A stretch of 64,000 nucleotides of DNA from assembly GCA_964428355.1 (NCBI GenBank), contig CAYRYU010000017.1, forward strand, positions 1 to 64,000, written 5' to 3'. Below, piece by piece: positions 44,006 through 52,527 of this stretch. Source of the stretch: CAYRYU01 sp964428355. Lineage in GTDB: Bacteria > Muiribacteriota > Ozemobacteria > Ozemobacterales > Ozemobacteraceae. The notes beneath the pieces were generated by a model. The model was not told the DNA's origin. It was given only the letters and a program-made list of their open reading frames with translations, and searched no databases. Each line of letters begins with the position of its first letter. Position 1 is the first letter of the stretch. The translations under genes and the position numbers were made by a program.

Positions 44006-44647
44006 TCAGCGGTAGTAGCCGGAGGTTCGGCTGAAAGAGAAGAGGTCAACCCTTTTTCCACCGTCGGTGACGTCGGGGAAGTAGACCGAGAGGTTGAAGG
44101 AGACCACGAACCCGCGCTCGAAAGCGGTGACGGGAGCCTTCTCCATGAGATAGCCGTATTTTTCCTCGTCGATCTCCTGGAGCTTCTCGAGGTAGTTCGA
44201 GATTGCCCCTGTCACGAGCTTGAAACCATCGGCGAATTCCGCTTCCTTCATGTCGAAGTTGTAGTTCACCCTGCGATGGACTTCACCATTTACCTCGGTT
44301 CCCCAACCGTTGATATCGCTGACACGGCTCCAAACAAGGCTGATGGTGGTTCCCTCGGGAAGCTTTTTGAAAAGCCCGGTCGCTGCGAATTCGTCCACCG
44401 ACTCATTGGGAACCGTTAGGATGTAGGTTTTGAAGGTCTTTTTCCCGAAAAGAAACCCCTTGCTCCACGGATATCCCGTCACGACCTGGGCCTTGGCTGC
44501 GATTAGGGTCGTCACCGGCTTGGGTTCTTCCTTGCCCTGCGGAACAGTGCCATACATGTATTGTACGGCCTGCGCAAAAGAAGCCACCGGAAAGCAAAAA
44601 AGACAAAAGACTGCGATCCCCAGAAACCAGTTCTTCCTCGAATTCAT
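44006..44647 (-). CDS. Secreted protein of unknown function
   Basis: 213 residues from ATG 44647 (GGGGAG upstream). Seen: signal peptide (about 1-26), mature globular protein with alternating strands, ending SFSRTSGYYR. Contains a region NFDMKEAEFADGFK likely helical. No family recognised. Begins 127 bp from an inverted-repeat element. Confidence 0.72.
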   Translation of the reverse strand: MNSRKNWFLGIAVFCLFCFPVASFAQAVQYMYGTVPQGKEEPKPVTTLIAAKAQVVTGYPWSKGFLFGKKTFKTYILTVPNESVDEFAATGLFKKLPEGTTISLVWSRVSDINGWGTEVNGEVHRRVNYNFDMKEAEFADGFKLVTGAISNYLEKLQEIDEEKYGYLMEKAPVTAFERGFVVSFNLSVYFPDVTDGGKRVDLFSFSRTSGYYR

Positions 44648-44773
44648 TCTTTCTCCCCTTCTTTCGATTTGTGGTTGTGTGGCACGCAAATTCCATACCA
44701 ATCAGAAAGAAGCCTTGGCCGCGATTTCCCCCCCACTCCCGTTCAAAAATCCGTCACCCCCCGCCCAAAATTC

Positions 44774-45050
44774 GTGACACATTACCGATTTTTTGGGGCG
44801 CTTGGGGACTGGTTTTTGGGGGGAAACCTGTCCCTATTTTCGCTGGAGTCTACATGGAATTGAAACATAAGGAAGTAATCCGGGACCACACTTGCCCCGA
44901 AGATTCCCATGGAAGGGGCTTTCAAGGGGCTCAAATCCTAGCTTGCCTTGGATGGAATTTCCAACCTCGTCCGGTTTCCCGGAAAAGGGGGACAGGTTAC
45001 CCCTCTGGACCGCCCATTCCAGGCTATGCGAAAAATCGGTAATGTGTCAC
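44774..45050. mobile_element. 277-bp MITE-like inverted-repeat element
   Basis: Terminal inverted repeats GTGACACATTACCGATTTTT (44774-44793) and its complement (45031-45050) are perfect over 20 bp. A second, inner pair (GGGGAAACCTGTCCC at 44819 and GGGGACAGGTTACCCC at 44987) is inverted too. No transposase is inside. A target duplication is not obvious. The right end runs into the stop codon of the minus gene at 45047. A 62-codon frame inside has no supporting features. Confidence 0.65.
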
Positions 45051-46480
45051 CAGAGGAGTTTTTTCAGGGCTTGGGCGCGGAATTCGGGGATGCCGGGGGT
45101 GAGGCATTCGTCCGACATCCAGATTACCTCACCGTTCTTTCGTCGAAGGCAGGTCTGGTAGTAAGTTGCCTTTCCATGTCGTCGGCTCTGGACTGAAGCT
45201 TCCTGGATCTCGGAGAAGGGGCAGACCAGGGAGCTGAACCGGAAGAAAAGGAAGCGGGTGTGAAAATGGATCGTTTTGGCTTCCAGATTCAAAATGTAGT
45301 GCTGATCAATCACTCCATACCAAAGGGCGAGGATGGTTGCCAGGATGGAGGTTCCGTCCAGGAGAAGAAGGTAAAGGACGCGGGGGTTGTCCTGCAGGAA
45401 CTTGATCTCTGATCCAAGAAGCCAGATCGTGAACCCCGCCATCGCCAGGGTTATCAAGCCGAGGATCCACTGCTCCAGCCCAGTTGAAAGGTCCACGTGG
45501 ACGACGTCCGGCCGGTCCGAGGAAAAGGAGCTGCATCCCATCCCCAACTCCCAGAGGCGCGAGGCCATCACTTTCGAATCGGGAGCCGAGGCGGCAAGGG
45601 ATTCAACGTTTTCCCTCCAATCGCGGAATGTCTGGTAGGCCAGAAACGGGCCGGCGAACCAGGGCCGCCCAAGTATGGCCGAGAGCCCGTAAGCGCCATC
45701 GAGGTGTTGCTTGAGAGCTTTTTCCGGGTCCCGGGATGCGCTGGAGGATCCGAGGATTGGAAGGGCCGATCCATCCTTGAAGAGAAGGGAGGTCGAGAAG
45801 ACCATCCGATGAAAGGGAAAGAGCAGTGGAAGGCTCTTGAAGGATCCGCCGACCACCACGGCACAGATTTCATCGAAGGAAATCTCCTTTGAAGAACGGT
45901 GAAAGGGGGTTGAAAAGCAATACTTGATGCGGTTTTCCTGCGTATCGATCGTGAATCCGCAACTGGAAAAAAGCAGGAGAAGGGACGAGCCGACAACCGC
46001 AAGGATTGAGTCGTTCACGAGCCATTCGAAGGGGAATGGGGTTCTCCAGTAGAAATACAGGAAGGCGGTCAGGAGAACCGTTCCCGCAAGGATCTTCACG
46101 ACGTGGAGAAGGACAAGGAAAAAGTTCTCCTGCGGGACCCGGTAGATGGTTTTCCGGTCGGACCTTTCGCTGGGGTAAAGCGGAACAGGCCTGACCGCCT
46201 GCTCGATCCGGGCTGAGAAAATCCGGAAAAGGGAAAGCGAAACAGCGAAGATCACCAGAGCTTCAAGGCTTCCGGACATCGTCTTCTCGCCCCGCAAAGC
46301 CAGAAGTATATTGGTAAGAACGTATCCTCCCGACAAACCCGCGGCCAATCCCGACGAGAACATATGAAGGACCCTGGAAAAAAGCGGCTTGGGTTCAAGG
46401 GTGATCACCCCCTCGTCGGGAGGGGGTGACCCATCGCGTTCCCGGATGCTGGAATCAGAGATTTTGGAGGTTCTTTTCAT
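45047..46480 (-). CDS. Multi-pass membrane protein of unknown function
   Basis: 477 residues, about seven hydrophobic segments arranged as pairs with soluble stretches between. Two parts of similar build, each an aromatic helix pair plus a strand-rich stretch (IDTQENRIKYCF; LNLEAKTIHFHTRF), look like PH-like (bPH) modules; that is an impression only. The stop TGA lies in the inverted repeat of the adjoining element. Position between the element and rtcB does not reveal a role. Confidence 0.7.
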   Translation of the reverse strand: MKRTSKISDSSIRERDGSPPPDEGVITLEPKPLFSRVLHMFSSGLAAGLSGGYVLTNILLALRGEKTMSGSLEALVIFAVSLSLFRIFSARIEQAVRPVPLYPSERSDRKTIYRVPQENFFLVLLHVVKILAGTVLLTAFLYFYWRTPFPFEWLVNDSILAVVGSSLLLLFSSCGFTIDTQENRIKYCFSTPFHRSSKEISFDEICAVVVGGSFKSLPLLFPFHRMVFSTSLLFKDGSALPILGSSSASRDPEKALKQHLDGAYGLSAILGRPWFAGPFLAYQTFRDWRENVESLAASAPDSKVMASRLWELGMGCSSFSSDRPDVVHVDLSTGLEQWILGLITLAMAGFTIWLLGSEIKFLQDNPRVLYLLLLDGTSILATILALWYGVIDQHYILNLEAKTIHFHTRFLFFRFSSLVCPFSEIQEASVQSRRHGKATYYQTCLRRKNGEVIWMSDECLTPGIPEFRAQALKKLLW

Positions 46481-46499
46481 GGGGGAGGGGTGACAAACT

Positions 46500-47738
46500 T
46501 CAACCTTTGATTACACCTAGGGGGCGCAGTTTTACAAGAGGTTCAACGAGGTCGGCTTCGTGGGCGATAACCTGGTCTATGTCCTTGTATGCCTGGGGGG
46601 CTTCTCCAAGGTCGAAAGTCCCCTTTCCCTTCCCCTTTCTACCATGGCCTCCAGCCTTTCGCCAGCGGTCGAACACGATTCCCTCCATTGCCCGGTCGCA
46701 TTCCTCGATCGTCAGGCGGCGGCTGGCTTCGCTCCGTCCCATCCGTCTTCCGGCTCCGTGTGAGCAGGAACAGAAGGAGTCGGGATTCCCGAGCCCGCGG
46801 ACAATGTAAGAAGAAGCGCCCATGCTCCCGGGGATGATCCCCAACTGGCCCTTCTGAGCAGAAGTTGCCCCCTTCCGATGAACCCACATGTTTCGGCCGA
46901 AGTGGTTTTCAAGGGAAGCGTAGTTGTGGTGAATGTTGATTTCCTCGATGAACTCGATTCCAGGAAGCGCGTCCTGGATGACGAGCTTGAAGGCTTCCAT
47001 CATTCGGCGTCGGTTCTCCCGGGCATACTCGAGTGCGAACTGCATGTCCCTGATGTAGGCCTTTCCCTCATCCGAATTCGTGGGAAGGAAGGCCAGGTCG
47101 GGGGAGGGAAGGTCCACGTGCCAGGCGAGGTTGAGCTCCTTTGCCCGGCGGTGGTAGTAGTCCGCGATTCGATATCCGAGGTTGCGCGACCCGGAATGGA
47201 GCATCAGCCAAATCACGCCCTTCTCGTCGCACTGAAGTTCGATGAAGTGGTTCCCGCCGCCAAGGGTCCCGAGGTTCTTCCTGTCGTGGGCGAGGCGGTC
47301 GCTTTCGAGCCATTCGGGGGTTTCTCCGCCAAGGTTGTCCTCGAAGGATGTGAAGCCATTCCATTCCTGCTGGGTCCGGTGGCTGTTCCCTTCTCCGATC
47401 GGGACGAATCGCTTGATTCCCTCGAGGATTTCCCGGATGGCTGCGGTGTCGCGGATCTTTCCGGCTTCTTCGTTGGTCCGGATGGCCCCCATGCCGCAAC
47501 CGATGTCGACTCCGACGGCGTTTGGAATGACGGCATCGCGGCAGGCAATGACGCCCCCGATGGGCATCCCGTAACCGACATGGCAGTCGGGCATCAGCGC
47601 CACGTGCTGGGCAACCGCGGGATGGGCGGTAAGGTTGGCAGCCTGGGCCAAAGCTTCGGGCTCGGGGTCAGGACACCAGGATTTGAGGGGTACCCGGGCG
47701 TTCTTCGAAATGCTCGATTTGTCCTTCACCCATTCCAT
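46500..47738 (-). CDS. rtcB: RNA-splicing ligase RtcB
   Basis: GTP- and Mn-dependent ligase joining 2',3'-cyclic phosphate or 3'-phosphate ends to 5'-OH ends. 412 residues from ATG 47738 (AAAGGAGGC upstream). Seen: MPDCHVGYGMPIGGV, GVDIGCGMGA with the metal Cys, GGGNHFIEL, the HSGSRNLG strand, PGSMGASSY and the guanylated-His motif CSHGAGR. All catalytic motifs are intact. Last gene of the minus-strand RNA-repair operon, 26 bp after rtcA; probably under RtcR and sigma-54 control from the promoter at 50722. Confidence 0.97.
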   Translation of the reverse strand: MEWVKDKSSISKNARVPLKSWCPDPEPEALAQAANLTAHPAVAQHVALMPDCHVGYGMPIGGVIACRDAVIPNAVGVDIGCGMGAIRTNEEAGKIRDTAAIREILEGIKRFVPIGEGNSHRTQQEWNGFTSFEDNLGGETPEWLESDRLAHDRKNLGTLGGGNHFIELQCDEKGVIWLMLHSGSRNLGYRIADYYHRRAKELNLAWHVDLPSPDLAFLPTNSDEGKAYIRDMQFALEYARENRRRMMEAFKLVIQDALPGIEFIEEINIHHNYASLENHFGRNMWVHRKGATSAQKGQLGIIPGSMGASSYIVRGLGNPDSFCSCSHGAGRRMGRSEASRRLTIEECDRAMEGIVFDRWRKAGGHGRKGKGKGTFDLGEAPQAYKDIDQVIAHEADLVEPLVKLRPLGVIKG

Positions 47739-47764
47739 GGGATGCCTCCTTTTTCCATCTTCGA

Positions 47765-48796
47765 TCAGGGCCGATCCTGTGGGGAGACGGTGATCTTCCA
47801 AGAATCGTCTCCGAGCTTCGTAACTGTGATCGTCGTGTCGAGGAAAATCCGGACTATCTCGGTGTTTGTCGTGAGATGCGGAGTGGGCTCGGTCGTCGTG
47901 AAGCTTCCCCCGCCCCGCAGGGCAAGAGGGATGAGAAGCTGATCCGCCAGATGCTGGTCGACCGCGACTCCCGACTTGAAGAACCTGTTCGCCTGCCTGG
48001 TAACTTCGGCGGCAACGGCCTTCCGGGAGACACCAAGCAGTCCGAACCCGGTGAAAACCGTTCGGGACCGATCGAACTCCACCTCCAGCATCGCCACGTT
48101 TCCGGGGCCGATGGAAGGAACCTCCTCCGCCCGCGCATTCCCGACGGGAAACCGCACGGTTTTAACGATTGCCTTGGCCTCATCATCGGCCACCTCCCAT
48201 GGGATCTGGGCAATCCCCGCAAGAACTTCGGCCCGGCGAAACTCTCCCCGCTCCGTGAGGTCGAGCGGTTTTCCAGGGGTGGGGGAGGGGAAAACGCGGA
48301 CCTCGAACATCCCTCCGCCCGCGGGGAAGAACCCCCACCTGGTGAGTTTGGAAGCGCAAGTCACACCGAGCTGTCCGAGGATCGGGAGGAACGCGCGCTC
48401 GATGAAGTGGTACGGAGGTGCCCAGGGATTGTGTGTTCCGCCCTCCAGCCTGAGAACGGATTGAGCATCGGTTCCCAGAAGCGGGGGAAGGACGGTCTGC
48501 AAGACCAGGGTCGCACTCCCGGCGGTTCCCACAGCGAACCGGTAATCGCCCGCGTTGACCTTCCCCGGGGAGAATTCGATGGTTCTGGAGGAGATCACGG
48601 CCCCCGAAGCGTCGCCGTTGCAGAGGGTTCGGGCGGCCTCGACCGCGGTGAGGTGTTGCCTGAGGAGGCCGGGCTTTTTGCGCTTTGCCCTGATATTGTC
48701 GATCCGGAAAGCTTTTCCACTGCACATGGAGAGGGCGAGCGCGGTTCTGAGTATCTGGCCGCCACCCTCGCCGACCGAGCCGTCGATCTGGATCAT
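47765..48796 (-). CDS. rtcA: RNA 3'-terminal phosphate cyclase RtcA
   Basis: Converts RNA 3'-phosphate to 2',3'-cyclic phosphate with ATP through a His-AMP intermediate. 343 residues, normal length; ATG 48796 follows AGGAGG. Seen: GSVGEGGGQILRTALALS, RLEGGTHN, the VDQHLADQL segment with the adenylated His, and GGGSFTTTEPTPHLTTN at the C-terminus. Middle gene of slipin-rtcA-rtcB. Regulated with rtcB by RtcR in other bacteria (known) and probably here. Confidence 0.97.
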   Translation of the reverse strand: MIQIDGSVGEGGGQILRTALALSMCSGKAFRIDNIRAKRKKPGLLRQHLTAVEAARTLCNGDASGAVISSRTIEFSPGKVNAGDYRFAVGTAGSATLVLQTVLPPLLGTDAQSVLRLEGGTHNPWAPPYHFIERAFLPILGQLGVTCASKLTRWGFFPAGGGMFEVRVFPSPTPGKPLDLTERGEFRRAEVLAGIAQIPWEVADDEAKAIVKTVRFPVGNARAEEVPSIGPGNVAMLEVEFDRSRTVFTGFGLLGVSRKAVAAEVTRQANRFFKSGVAVDQHLADQLLIPLALRGGGSFTTTEPTPHLTTNTEIVRIFLDTTITVTKLGDDSWKITVSPQDRP

Positions 48797-48935
48797 ACTG
48801 GGTTTCCTCCTGGGTTCTGGAGGGGCGGGGTCTTCGCTGCCCCTGCCCCTCCGATCATGATATCTCATCCGGATGAACTTTGGACGTTTTAGGAAACCTC
48901 CGGACAACACGGTTCCAAAATGGTCTTCCTCGCGC

Positions 48936-50033
48936 TCAGAGCATGTTTACCAGCTTGTCTGCGAGGCCCTTTTCACCGACAACAAGGTTGAGCTTGGAAT
49001 TCCCCGCGACCCGCTCGATCACCTCGAGCTCCCGAAGTCTCATCAGGATGGGGTTCTCGGTCAGGAGCTTGGCGGTGTTGCACTGGCTCCGGGTCGCCGC
49101 AGTCTCTTCCCGGCGCGCGATCTGGTTTGCCTCCGCGACCTTTTGCGCTTCGACGACGCGGTTGAGCAGGTTTCTCATGTCACCGGGAAGGATGATGTCC
49201 CGGATCCCGAACCCCGACAGCGACAAGCCGATCTTCTCAGCCTTTCCATTCAGCATCTCCATGATACCCCCTGCCAGGGAATCCTTGTCGTTCAGGATCT
49301 CGTCGAGCTTGCGGGTTCCCACCGCGGAACGGAGCAGGAGCTGGGCTTCCCGGTACAAGACCTGTTCCGGCGCTTCGGCAACCTGCACCGACTTGAGGGC
49401 ATCGGTGATCCGGAAGTTCACCACCGCGTTCAGACGCAAAGTCACCTTGTCGGCGGTCATGATGTCCTGGCCGGACATTTCCAGGACTTTTTCCCGCTGG
49501 TCGATCCGGATGAACTTCAAGGTCGCGATCTGCTTCCAGAACGCGTGGAAGCCGGGGGCGAGTTCGCCGGCGAACTTCCCATCCTTGAAGAAGAGGCATG
49601 TCTCGCCGGGTTCGACCTGGACGGTGGAGAGAACGGCGTCATTTCCGAGGTTCTTCGCGATCTGGAACAAGTTCTTGTGCGAGAAGACGGGGTCCGTGAC
49701 AACCATGCGCTCGAGGCGGATCTCGCGGAACCGCTTCCAGATCGCGTACCGTCCCGTGGTGAGAATCTGGGAGAACCGGCCGTCCACCCACAGGAGCGCC
49801 CGCTCGTCGTCCTTGAGGTCGACGGTCTCGATCATGTCGCTCAGCAGGCCGCTCCGGATGATCTCGTCCAGCTCCTTGTGGGCGAGGAAGAGTTCCTTTT
49901 CGGAAAGGACGTCGATCCGTTCCCCCATGAAGCCCATCGCCAGGTACCAGCCCGGGGGAAGGGCTTCGATGAGCTTTTCGCGCTTGAAGCGAAGTCCCAC
50001 CTGGAAGTTGTTGACCCTGACGATTCTGAACAT
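48936..50033 (-). CDS. Slipin (SPFH/band 7) protein of the RNA-repair operon
   Basis: 365 residues, starting at ATG 50033 with GAAGGAGG upstream. Seen: an unusual N-terminal part (GWYLAMGFMGERIDVLSEKEL) in place of a strong membrane helix, a second similar segment (YAIWKRFREIRLERM), and the band 7 core with VNFRITDALKSV, YREAQLLLRSAVG, LSLSGFGIRDIILPGDMR and an AEANQIARREETAATRSQ helix. Known: slipin genes of this type co-occur with rtcBA and rtcR in several bacteria. Role in repair is unknown; perhaps a scaffold. First protein gene of the operon after the tRNA-like gene. Confidence 0.92.
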   Translation of the reverse strand: MFRIVRVNNFQVGLRFKREKLIEALPPGWYLAMGFMGERIDVLSEKELFLAHKELDEIIRSGLLSDMIETVDLKDDERALLWVDGRFSQILTTGRYAIWKRFREIRLERMVVTDPVFSHKNLFQIAKNLGNDAVLSTVQVEPGETCLFFKDGKFAGELAPGFHAFWKQIATLKFIRIDQREKVLEMSGQDIMTADKVTLRLNAVVNFRITDALKSVQVAEAPEQVLYREAQLLLRSAVGTRKLDEILNDKDSLAGGIMEMLNGKAEKIGLSLSGFGIRDIILPGDMRNLLNRVVEAQKVAEANQIARREETAATRSQCNTAKLLTENPILMRLRELEVIERVAGNSKLNLVVGEKGLADKLVNML

Positions 50034-50560
50034 GGATTTCCTCCTTCATCCTGCTGGGGTGCCCTTCCGGGCGCCCCGTTCTTTCCATCGTTCGTTTCAG
50101 ATCGAGCTTTCCGGACGGCTCACCGCCCCGCCGACATCCGCCCTGGTGGGAGTCGTGTCTGACCTTCGTCGCCCCCCTTTCCGGTTCCGGGCCTTCGGTC
50201 GGGATCTCGGAGGATGCGCCGTCCTGGCGCCCTCGGTCCACTTCCCGCATCGTGCGGTCGGGANNNNNNNNNNNNNNNNNNNNNNNNNNNNNNNNNNNNN
50301 NNNNNNNNNNNNNNNNNNNNNNNNNNNNNNNNNNNNNNNNNNNNNNNNNNNNNNNNNNNNNNNTCCACTTCCCGCATCGTGCGGTCGGGACCATCCCGTC
50401 CTCTGGCTCCGGTTCCGTTCCGGGTTCTTCCGCCGGCCCTGCCCGCGACCCGCAGGACCCTGGCCGATGCCGCTTCCCCCTGCGACCGAGAGCTTCGTCG
50501 GGGGCCGCCCGGCCAGGCGGTGAGCCGCCCTTCCGGCTCTTTGGAGGGGCCTTTCGGCCC
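50034..50560. other. Long non-coding interval in the RNA-repair operon, with assembly gap
   Basis: About 430 known bases plus 100 N between the tRNA-like gene and the slipin, all downstream of the sigma-54 promoter, so transcribed if that promoter is used. GC-rich with several short palindromes (for example CCGCA-CGA-TGCGG at both gap edges). No open frame has a start site and gene-like composition. Other RNA-repair operons carry Y-RNA-like or tRNA-like RNAs at this point (known); a further structured RNA is possible here but not proven. Confidence 0.5.
50236..50390. other. Assembly gap with identical flanks
   Basis: 100 N at 50264-50363. The 27 bases before (50237-50263, TCCACTTCCCGC...) and after (50364-50390) are identical. 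This is either a tandem repeat that the assembler could not cross, or a scaffold join whose ends overlap and need no gap. Confidence 0.95.
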
Positions 50561-50635
50561 TGGTGCTTGGGCAGGAGTCGAACCTGCTACCCTGGCGTTA
50601 ACAGCGCCATGCTCTACCAGTTGAGCTACCTTTGC
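50561..50635 (-). tRNA. tRNA-Asn(GUU)-like gene with defective acceptor stem
   Basis: On the minus strand: D arm with AGCTCAACTGGTAGAGCA, anticodon stem TGGCG/CGCCA around CTGTTAA (anticodon GTT, Asn), T arm GCAGG-TTCGACT-CCTGC and an encoded CCA. But the acceptor strands GCAAAGG and CCAAGC pair only at the outer two and inner two positions; the middle is mismatched and the 3' strand is one base short. So it is either a decayed tRNA or a specialised tRNA-like RNA. It is the first element after the RtcR/sigma-54 promoter of the RNA-repair operon, same strand. Confidence 0.75.
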
Positions 50636-50721
50636 CGACGTCGTCTCCAAGACCGTTCCGGAACACCTTCACCCACTGGGCCGGTGCCGGGCGGCCGGAT
50701 CGGCCGGCGCAAATGAATATC

Positions 50722-50736
50722 GCATGGGTCGTGCCA
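50722..50736 (-). promoter_or_regulatory. Sigma-54 (-24/-12) promoter for the RNA-repair operon
   Basis: Minus strand TGGCACGACCCATGC: GG and GC are ten bases apart exactly as in the TGGCAC-N5-TTGC consensus. Transcription would start near 50710 and read through the tRNA-like gene, then slipin, rtcA and rtcB. The divergent gene is rtcR, a sigma-54 activator, which supports the call. Confidence 0.8.
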
Positions 50737-50811
50737 ACTCCGCGAAAACGGCCAGAAATCGCTTGGGGAGCCATCTTCAAGGCTTCCGATAGAAACCCCG
50801 GTTCGGAGTTC

Positions 50812-50840
50812 TTGTATAAAAACTTATAGGAATATATACT
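50812..50840 (+). promoter_or_regulatory. Sigma-70-type promoter of rtcR, possibly leaderless
   Basis: TTGTAT (50812-50817), 17-bp spacer, TATACT (50835-50840). The predicted start of transcription coincides within a base or two with the rtcR ATG at 50848, and no ribosome site precedes that ATG, so the mRNA may be leaderless. Confidence 0.55.
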
Positions 50841-50847
50841 GCTTTAT

Positions 50848-52455
50848 ATGAAAACAGTGGTGATTGGATTTCTCGGTTCCTCGCTCGACATGAGGGGGAA
50901 GAAGGGCCGTTGGGAGGTCTGGCGGCCGACCGTGGCGGTCTGCCAACACGAGGACCTCCTGGTAAGCAGGTTCCATCTGCTCTACAACCGCAGGGATGCG
51001 GCCCTTGCCCAGCAGGTGGTAAGCGACATCGGGATGGTCTCCCCCGAGACCGAGGTTGCCCTCACCCCCCTCGAGTTCCAAAACCCCTGGGACTTCGAGG
51101 AGGTCTTCGACGGCCTTCTGGAATTCGCCAACCAGTTTCCCTTCGACAGGGAGAACGAGGAATACCTTCTCCACATCACTACCGGTACGCATGTAGTCCA
51201 GATCTGCATGTTCCTCCTGACGGAGGCGGGTTTTTTCCCGGCCAGGCTTCTCCAGACCGGACCGGGGCGGGGCAACGTCCCTCCCGGAAGCTTCACCATC
51301 ATCGACCTCGACCTTTCCCGTTACGACAGCATCGCGAAGCGTTTCGCCCAAAAATCGAAGGACGACAATTCCTTCCTCAAATCGGGAATCCCGACCCGGA
51401 ACAAGGCTTTCAACAGGCTCATTTCCGAAGTCGAGAAGGTGACGCTCCGGAGTTCCGCTCCGATTCTGCTGACCGGACCCACGGGTGCGGGGAAATCGCG
51501 CCTCGCGCGCCAGGTGTATGCCCTCCGGAGGCAGAACCGGCAGGTGAAGGGCGGGTTCGTCGAGGTCAACTGCGCGGTCCTGAGGGGAGACATGGCGCTT
51601 TCGGTCCTGTTCGGCCACCGGAAAGGGGCTTTTACAGGTGCGACATCCGACCGCGCGGGTCTGCTGAAAGCTGCAGACGGGGGAATCCTCTTCCTGGACG
51701 AGATCGGCGAGCTCGGTCATGACGAGCAGGCGATGCTCCTTCGCGCGATCGAGGAGAAACGGTATCTTCCCCTCGGATCGGACACCGAGGTGGAAAGCGA
51801 TTTCCAGTTGATCTCCGGAACCAACCGTGATCTGAAGAAGGAAGTCGCAGATGGCAGGTTCCGCGAGGATCTGTTCGCCCGGATCAAGTTCTGGAGCTTC
51901 CGCCTTCCCGGTCTTGCGGAGAGGCCCGAGGACATCGAACCGAACCTCGACTACGAGCTTCAGTGCCGTTCAGGGGAGGTTGGGAAGCCGATTACGTTCA
52001 ACAAGGAGGCGCGGCGAAAATACCTGGAGTTCGCGGTCTCCCGGGAAGCTCATTGGCCCGCCAATTTTCGCGACCTGAACAGTTCGGTATCCCGGCTTGC
52101 GATGCTTTCGGAGGGCGGCCGGATCGGGCTCGAGGACGTGGAAAAGGAGATCGGCCGCCTCAGTAGCGAGTGGGAACAGGAGGAAGGAAACGGACCGGAA
52201 ACCGATGTGGCAAGTCTTCTTGGAGAAAAGGCTGCGGGGTCGATGGACCTGTTCGACCGCATCCAGCTCGGAGAGGTCATCAGGATCTGCAGGGGGTGTT
52301 CCACCATGGCGGAGGCGGGAAGAGCCCTTTTTTCCGTCTCCCGGCGGTCAAGGGTGAAACTCAACGATTCCGACCGGCTGCGGAAGTATCTGCAGCGTTT
52401 CGGGATCGACTGGGAGATGGTTCACCCGGGGACTGGCATCCGTGACTTCCCCTGA
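50848..52455 (+). CDS. rtcR: RtcR, sigma-54-dependent activator of RNA repair
   Basis: 535 residues. Seen: N-terminal CARF-type ligand-binding domain (about 1-180) with GFLGSSLDMRG and the LLHITTGTHVVQI strand-loop; AAA+ domain with Walker A GPTGAGKS near residue 210, the sigma-54 contact loop GAFTGAT near 260 and Walker B ILFLDEIGEL near 282; and a C-terminal helix-turn-helix-like part. Known: RtcR responds to damaged tRNA ends and activates rtcBA from a sigma-54 promoter. Divergent from the operon it likely controls, with the -24/-12 site in between. The start is set by the near-coincident promoter; no other ATG fits the family length. Confidence 0.96.
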   Translation: MKTVVIGFLGSSLDMRGKKGRWEVWRPTVAVCQHEDLLVSRFHLLYNRRDAALAQQVVSDIGMVSPETEVALTPLEFQNPWDFEEVFDGLLEFANQFPFDRENEEYLLHITTGTHVVQICMFLLTEAGFFPARLLQTGPGRGNVPPGSFTIIDLDLSRYDSIAKRFAQKSKDDNSFLKSGIPTRNKAFNRLISEVEKVTLRSSAPILLTGPTGAGKSRLARQVYALRRQNRQVKGGFVEVNCAVLRGDMALSVLFGHRKGAFTGATSDRAGLLKAADGGILFLDEIGELGHDEQAMLLRAIEEKRYLPLGSDTEVESDFQLISGTNRDLKKEVADGRFREDLFARIKFWSFRLPGLAERPEDIEPNLDYELQCRSGEVGKPITFNKEARRKYLEFAVSREAHWPANFRDLNSSVSRLAMLSEGGRIGLEDVEKEIGRLSSEWEQEEGNGPETDVASLLGEKAAGSMDLFDRIQLGEVIRICRGCSTMAEAGRALFSVSRRSRVKLNDSDRLRKYLQRFGIDWEMVHPGTGIRDFP

Positions 52456-52527
52456 CCGAAGGGCGGGGCGAAATCCCGCGAAAATTGCGCATCGGGACGC
52501 CGTGTGGAAGGGAAGAGAGAGGTTTCC

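Noticed and set aside
44853..45042. 62-codon frame inside the 277-bp element
   Set aside because: It has no ribosome site or family features and runs into the terminal repeat; more likely chance.
50561..50635. tmRNA fragment
   Set aside because: It has a full anticodon arm and ordinary D arm, and no tag reading frame follows.
50848..51400. CRISPR-linked CARF effector
   Set aside because: The CARF-type domain here is followed by a sigma-54 AAA+ domain and sits beside rtcBA, so it is RtcR; no cas gene is nearby.
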